64,000 bases of DNA from Laburnicola sp. R22_1 (Eukaryota; Ascomycota; Dothideomycetes; Pleosporales; Didymosphaeriaceae), in contig JACONQ010000008.1 of NCBI GenBank assembly GCA_014281115.1, forward strand, positions 1,178,001-1,242,000, read 5' to 3'. The notes under the pieces are model-generated. The model made no database searches. It was not told where the DNA came from and worked only from the letters and a program-made list of their open reading frames with translations. The position numbers and the translations under genes are program-made. Every line of letters starts with the position of its first letter. Position 1 is the stretch's first letter. Positions 58,724 through 64,000 of this stretch are shown piece by piece.

Positions 58724-60504
58724 TTAGAGCTTAGAAGCGCCTTTTGGAGGACCTACATTCGTGATCTCGTTGTAGAGCAAGCTACACAGCATTAGCAATC
58801 AATTTCCCAATCGATGGAGAAGAGCAACTTACGATGTGAGGAACTCGTCATATTGTTCGCCCGTAACTTGGGTTTCAAAATACTTTGCGGCCAAGTCGAA
58901 TTTGTTGCCTTTGGGCGCCTTTTCGCGCAGTTTCTTCGTCTGCTCGCGCAGCAACTTGAGTGTATAGTCCTTGGTGACCTTCTGTCCCTCGGCAGTGGTG
59001 ACCTGGTGTCTGCTCCACTGCCACAGCTGGCTCCTTGACACCTCGGCAGTTGCCGCGTCTTCCATGAGGTAGTTGATCGGCACGCATCCGAGACCCCGCA
59101 GCCATGCCTCCATGTAGCTAAGCCCGATGTCGAGGTTCTTGCGTATTCCCGCCTCGGTCACCTTGCCAGGCACGTTCATGTTCAACAAGTCATTGGCGGT
59201 GATGTTGACGTCCTCGCGGCGGACGTGCATCTGGTTGGGCGTCGGCATATGCTTGTTGAAGACCTCGCCAGCGATGACTGCAAGGGCGGGGTGCGCGACC
59301 CAGGTGCCATCGTGTCCAGCGCGCACCTCGCGGAGCTTGTCAGCTCGCACTTTCTCCATGGCGGCGTCGTTGGCGGCAGGGTCGTTCTTGATGGGGATCT
59401 GGGCGGCCATGCCACCCATGGCGTGGACTCCTCGCCTGTGGCAGGTCTTGATGAGGAGCTTGACGTACGCGTCCATGAAAGGAACAGTCATGGTCACAGA
59501 GTCACGGTCGGGAAGGACGAAGTTGGGATTCTGGCGGAAGCGCTTGATAGTGTTGAAGATGTAGTCCCAGCGACCGCAGTTGAGGCCGGAGGAGTGGTCG
59601 CGAAGTTCGTAGATGATCTGGAGACGAATCAATAGGCTGTTGTAAGACATGGGATGCAAACACGTACCTCGTCCATCTCGAAAGCAGCCGTAATGGTCTC
59701 GATCAGCGCGGTACCTCGGATGGTGCCGCGGGGCATGCCAATGTAATTCTGGGCCATGTTGAAAACGTCGTTCCAGAGTCTGGCCTCCAGATGCGACTCC
59801 ATCTTGGGGAGGTAGAAGTATGGCCCAGCTCCCCGCTTGACAAGCTCGTGTGCATTGTTGAAGAAGTAGAGACCAAAGTCAAACAGTCCACCGGAAATGG
59901 GCTCGCCATCGACAGTGAAGTGCTTCTCATCCAGATGCCAGCCGCGAGCGCGTGCAATGAGCGTGGGGAGCGTGCGGTCGGTGCGGAGCTTGTACTCCTT
60001 CTCGCCTTGCTTGAAGTCGACCTGCCTTCGGATCGCATCGTAGAGGTTGAGCTGGCCGTTGATCATGTTGTCCCATGTCGGCGCGCTGGAGTCTGGCCGC
60101 AGTTAGGCCTCCGCTCTCTGTAGCTCTGGCTGCGACCACTTACCCTCAAAATCCGCCATGTACGTCCACACGTCCGAGTTCAAGGCATTGACCACCATCT
60201 TGCGGTCTGTCGGGCCTGTGATCTCCAGCCGCCTGTCCACCAGGCCGGGGGCGGGGGGCGCGCCCTTCCACGCATCGTTCTCGCGGATCGCCCTGGTCTC
60301 AGGCAGGAAGTCGAGCAGCTGGCCCTTGTCGAGCTCGGCCTGGCGTAGCACGCGCCGCTGGAGGAGCTCTTTCCGACGCTCGTTGAATGTGCGGTGGAGC
60401 AGGGCAAGGAAGACAGCGGCCTCTTTGCTGAGGATGTGGCGGTTCTTGTGGTTCAACGCGCCGAGGATGCTGACCTCGCGCAGCAGTGTTTCCTGGCTAG
60501 CCAT
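58724..60504 (-). CDS. Malate synthase, peroxisomal (glyoxylate cycle)
   Basis: Condenses glyoxylate with acetyl-CoA to malate, the second glyoxylate-shunt step, needed for growth on acetate and fatty acids. Four exons (60504-60144, 60092-59668, 59617-58833, 58781-58724) give 542 residues, the normal length. The introns are 50-51 bp with GTAAGT or GTACGT donors, and every joint restores family sequence. The signature [16 protein letters not shown] is at 268-283. Others are [56 protein letters not shown], and [19 protein letters not shown] with the catalytic-base Asp. The last exon (19 codons) ends GASKL: a C-terminal SKL peroxisomal signal. If the final intron is retained, the frame stops at once (TCG TAA) and the protein ends in FLTS without SKL. 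Expression is expected to respond to acetate or fatty acids; no element is assigned. Confidence 0.97.
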
Positions 60505-61308
60505 TGTGGTGTGTGTGTCTCTCGATTGTCCCAGGCAAAGATGAGGAATGCAGTGATGTAGGCGTGCGGAGACGAGGGCGGGAGGCCGGGGACATATATC
60601 CCAGCGCGGCGACGTCACGCATGCTTCGCTGGACCGAGGATGCTTTGTCCTGGGAGCTGAGTGGAAGGCTCGCCGTCGGTCGGATGGACCCACGAGCTTG
60701 TGATGGTCGGCCGCCAAGCCGTCTCCAGATGCGGGGAGTCCACGCCACCGACCCAGCCATTCACCCTCGCGAGCTTCCCACGGCGTGCAGAAGACGCCGC
60801 AAATGGCAAGCAGATGGCAAGCAGATGGCAAGCAGATGGCAAGCTATCGTCGCGAAGCCTGCGAGGTCGCTGCACGTCGCCGGCTGGCGGTGGAAATTGA
60901 CGGAAGTCGTCATGGAGCTATGGCCACCAACCCCGGATTGCTTCCGAAGCGCCCCGACCTTCTCCTCTTCGCCGGATATCCACGGCACTTGGTTCACGAG
61001 ACACTATCAATCCGGCAGCACACTGGCCGCCTTGACAACATGGTCTAAAGAGCAAGAGAGAGCGAACGGGAACCTGGTCGTGCAACTTTTACAGCTTTTG
61101 ATATCTTGTCGCGTACTATCCGAGCATGAATATGGTACAACAACACCCAAACACCAATATCTGACATGATACACTTCATCCGTAGTCGTTACCTCGACGC
61201 CGGTAGAACAAGGCCGCCAACACCGTATACTCCCTCAGAACCAGTCCCGCCCAACGTTCCGATTATCACCTTCGTCCATCGTCCCAATGCTCTTGAACCA
61301 CGGTGCGT
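60505..61308. other. Upstream region of malate synthase
   Basis: 804 bp between the malate synthase start and the stop of the DUF3455 gene, both on the minus strand. It contains about 3.5 copies of an 11-bp tandem unit (CAGATGGCAAG, 60803-60843). It should include the malate synthase promoter and the DUF3455 3' UTR. No supportable gene is present. Confidence 0.6.
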
Positions 61309-61968
61309 TTAGCTGAGCGGCAGGCCCAAGCTCCTCTTCTTCCTGCGCGCAGCCATGGCGTCGCGGCAGGCGTAGACCCAGTATTGCGCCTCGTAACCGA
61401 CTTGAACAACGCTACCGGGAGCCTGCCCCTCGCATGTCGTGGGTGCTACTCCGCCCTTGGTGTTCAATCGGTAGATGTGTCTTACTGCCGTGTCGGTGTT
61501 GCTGGCGTCAAGCTTGAGCCACGGCACGTCAAGGGCCTGAGGGGCAGCCACGTTCTCCACCTTCTCCACCTGGGCATTGCCTAGGCCAATGATGTCAAAT
61601 TCTGGGGTAGTAGCATCGACAAAGAAGTGCTGGCCGATGGCATTGGGGTCTTCGGCGACGGATCCAAGAGAGGCGCCTTGGGCGACGGCACAAGAGGCGT
61701 TGAAAAGGTTGGCCACAGCACCGATGGAAGCAGGCGCCATCGCTGGGTCGTTGCACGTGTAGTTCTGAGTTCCTTGTCCCAATGCAATAAGCACCAGTTG
61801 GTTGTCCGCATCGGGCGGACTGAGCGTGCTTGGGGGCTGCTGGAGCTCAGCGAGGCCGCATGTGTCGTTGAGCTGACGGCGGAGGATGTTGCCTGGGAAG
61901 CGGTATGGCGCAGGCGCAGCCAAAGTGAGAGGAAGGGCTAGAGCCGCGACGAAGAGCGAGGAGTGCAT
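61309..61968 (-). CDS. Secreted DUF3455-family protein
   Basis: A single exon of 219 residues. Residues 1-18 form a signal peptide (MHSSLFVAALALPLTLAA). The mature part matches the fungal DUF3455 pattern, often mislabelled malate dehydrogenase in databases: LIALGQGTQNYTCND, a GAVANLFNASC block, QHFFVDATTPEFDI, DVPWLKLDA, RHIYRLNTKGGVAPTTCEG, and VGYEAQYWVYAC near the end. Six cysteines could form three disulfides, and NYT, NAS and NDT are possible N-glycosylation sites. An Arg-Arg pair after residue 30 could be a propeptide cleavage site. The function is unknown; relatives are extracellular. Tail ARRKKRSLGLPLS is basic. Confidence 0.88.
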   Translation of the reverse strand: MHSSLFVAALALPLTLAAPAPYRFPGNILRRQLNDTCGLAELQQPPSTLSPPDADNQLVLIALGQGTQNYTCNDPAMAPASIGAVANLFNASCAVAQGASLGSVAEDPNAIGQHFFVDATTPEFDIIGLGNAQVEKVENVAAPQALDVPWLKLDASNTDTAVRHIYRLNTKGGVAPTTCEGQAPGSVVQVGYEAQYWVYACRDAMAARRKKRSLGLPLS

Positions 61969-62166
61969 GTTGAATGATTGGCGGCGTTGAATTCCGGATG
62001 CGTAGTGGGTGGTAAGAATGGATGGATGGTATTATGTGCAGGAAAAAAAAAGAGCTACCGGAGCCCGAGAAGCAAATGAGTGAAAGAGGAACGAGAGAAG
62101 ACAAGTAACGCTGGAAGCTGTTGAAGTGAGGCTGTGGGTTGGAAACTGTGTGCTCCCACGAGCCCA

Positions 62167-62173
62167 ATATATA
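62167..62173 (-). promoter_or_regulatory. Probable TATA box of the DUF3455 gene
   Basis: TATATAT on the minus strand (within GGGTATATATTGGG), about 200 bp upstream of the ATG at 61968. Confidence 0.45.
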
Positions 62174-62548
62174 CCCTTCTACCTCCAGCCGGTAGAAGGC
62201 TGTGGCCCCAATACCATCCGAGGGATGCAGGCTCAAACCTCGACACAATCCTTGTATGTTGATAGCGTGTGACCATGTACGGGATCAGACTGTTGGGCTC
62301 AGTTGTTGTGTCCCCAGCTAGCAGTAGGTATGTACGCAGAGAAGATGCGAGCGTGGAGCCCCCTAGGGCTGAAGAGGATAGTCTGGGCTCCTCATTGAAA
62401 CGCGGGATCCTGTTGAAATATGGGATGATCCATACTCTTGGGAAACGATGCAAGGTGGCACTCTTAGCAGGTGGCTGCGGAGGTGGCACAGCATCACGAA
62501 TACCCCATTGCCAGTGTCGCGAGTCGTGTCCGAACTACCGCATCTGGC

Positions 62549-62617
62549 GATATGCAAAGTGATATGTAAAGTGATATGCAAAGTGATATGTAAAGTGATA
62601 TGTAAAGTGATATGTAA
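62549..62617. repeat. 12-bp tandem array (GATATGTAAAGT)
   Basis: Nearly six copies of a 12-bp unit alternating GATATGCAAAGT and GATATGTAAAGT. The only difference between unit types is C versus T. Confidence 0.95.
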
Positions 62618-62929
62618 TCGTGCGGTTGAAAGGTGAAACGGTACCTGCATATTCCGCGGGGAGGATCAAACACGCTTCTTACTTAGCCAATAAGCAGCCG
62701 TTCAGGAGGCAGAGGATTGCCTGACCATCCGCGAAACAGCCGCTACTCACGCCAAAATGCTCGAACCGTCAAAAGTCAAAAAGCTTCGCTCCGTTTGCAA
62801 GGACCGCGTCCATTGTGACGGCGTCGAGAGGAAATGTTTCCCCGCTTGCAGATCAACGGCGGCTGCTAGCCTCTGCCGCCTCTATGACACACGAAGAGCT
62901 TCTCGTAAAGATGACCTTGGAAACTAAGG

Positions 62930-64000
62930 CAACAAAGTTAAAAGCCCTTAGTGAAACAGTTAATTTTATACTAATTATAGTAGTGTAGTAGACACTTAAA
63001 GTAAATAAAATTAGCATAAGTAAAAAAAGCTAAAGACTTAATACTACTAACTATTTATAGTACTTATTTATTATTCTTAGTAGTATTTTTAAAGTTATTT
63101 GCTAAAGTAGCTTTTTTTAAAGTAAATAATTAGACGGCAAGCCTGTATTAGGAAATAGAGGCACCCTATTCGGGTAATTCGGACCTTATTTACAACTCTC
63201 GTGCTAAGCCTAAAAAAGTAATTAGCCTTAATATCTATTATAAAAGGCCCTTTCTCTACTATTATTTTCTTTCTCTTTTCTAAACCTTTTCTCTCTACTC
63301 TTATTACTTTGTCTATACGCTCCTTTTATACGCTAGCTACTCCTATTAGGCCTTAATAAATTTCTTCTAAGGTATTTTTTAATCGCTATTAATATTGCCT
63401 ACCTTTTCTTATCTCTATTATTTTTCCTATACAGACTGTATTATCTAGCTTTTGTGCCCTAGATAATAGTAGGTAATAAGACTAATTCTTAGCTTATATT
63501 TGCATGCGTTTAGTAGTCTACTCTTTCTATTCTTTTCTACTCTAGCGCACTCTTATCTTTTTTACTTATAAGCTCTTTTTTTTATTTTATAAGATACTTA
63601 CTTAGCTTATATTAGTAGTAGCTATAAATAAAGCTCGCTACCTATTATATAGTTATACTAGTATATATAGTCCTATTCTTCTCTTTTATTTTAGACTTGC
63701 TAATAGTATTTACTACGCTCTTTACTATTTCTATTTTAAGCAAACAAATACATAGCTCTTACACTATTATCTTAGGTTAATACGTCTATATTACGCCCCA
63801 CTTCTTTAGTTAAATACGCTAAACTAATTCTTTACTTACTTACTATATTTCTACTTTTAGCTCTAGCTCTTAGTAGTAATATAGCTATTAACCTACATAA
63901 TATATTAATTTAGAACGTCCTAGCGCCTACGTTAGCGCTATAGTTTTAGTAGAATACTCTGCCTTATATAACGTATATAATGTCGCTATAATATTATAAT
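62930..64000. other. AT-rich RIP-type block running off the right edge
   Basis: From about 62,930 the sequence switches to a TA-rich composition like that at 24-42 kb, with stop codons in all frames. Near 63235-63300 a TATAAAAGGCCC followed by a CT-rich tract resembles a transposon promoter or LTR. I could not identify a family. The block continues beyond the window. Confidence 0.8.

Larger units (their letters stand above)
61969..62929. other. Upstream region of the DUF3455 gene
   Basis: About 960 bp with normal GC. It holds the DUF3455 promoter and the 12-bp tandem array at 62549. Overlapping open frames here (62055-62489, 62269-62562) are without motifs. Composition changes abruptly at its right end. 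Confidence 0.6.

Overview
The window is nuclear DNA of a filamentous ascomycete (Pezizomycotina), most likely a dothideomycete of the Pleosporales type. The evidence is short introns of 41-57 bp with GT(A/G)(A/C)GT-like donors and CTAAC/CTGAC branch sites, fungal gene families (Zn2Cys6 regulator, HSP12-type stress protein, GH76 mannanase, DUF3455), and a bipartite composition. Gene-bearing DNA of balanced or high GC alternates with very AT-rich blocks in which transposon genes are riddled with TAG/TAA codons in a C-to-T / G-to-A pattern at CpA/TpG. That pattern is the mark of repeat-induced point mutation (RIP). The exact species cannot be fixed from sequence alone.

Layout. 0-14.7 kb is a gene block: a partial gene that looks like a Cut12-type spindle-pole-body protein (-), a RING protein (-), class II fumarase (+), SMC5 (+), a small secreted three-module cysteine-rich protein (-) and a coiled-coil/poly-Q protein with a prematurely stopped tail (-). 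14.7-21.8 kb holds three related pogo/Fot-like DNA transposons of about 2.1 kb. One stands alone with perfect 51-bp inverted repeats; the other two are nested, one inserted inside the terminal repeat of the other. 21.8-24.1 kb is a gene-less island of normal GC.

24.1-42.0 kb is one large RIP-degenerated AT-rich block. It contains a pogo-like element, a hAT transposase relic, tandem arrays, an inverted-end element of about 1.7 kb, and a Ty1/copia retrotransposon with LTRs that is itself split by another DDE transposon. Most of this block is bracketed by a pair of ~155-180-bp inverted repeats 17 kb apart. A truncated transposase ends at a sharp AT/GC boundary near 42,031.

42-62.9 kb is again gene territory: a Zn2Cys6 regulator (-), long gene-less intervals with a small AT-rich relic (48.3-48.66 kb) and a 116-bp retroposon-like insertion (50.7 kb), then GH76 mannanase (-), HSP12-like protein (+), WBP11-type splicing protein (-) divergent from a conserved unknown gene (+), malate synthase ending in the peroxisomal signal SKL (-), and a secreted DUF3455 protein (-). 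From about 62,930 to the right edge the sequence becomes RIP-type AT-rich again.

Genes working together. Fumarase (TCA cycle) and malate synthase (glyoxylate shunt) belong to linked carbon pathways but lie 53 kb apart, so no cluster is implied. No secondary-metabolite cluster, tRNA, rRNA or CRISPR array was found. The points most worth a second look are the Kex2-punctuated cysteine-rich secreted protein, the intron-retention switch over the malate synthase peroxisomal signal, the frame break in SMC5, the nonsense codon in the poly-Q gene, and the nested, RIP-dated transposon architecture.
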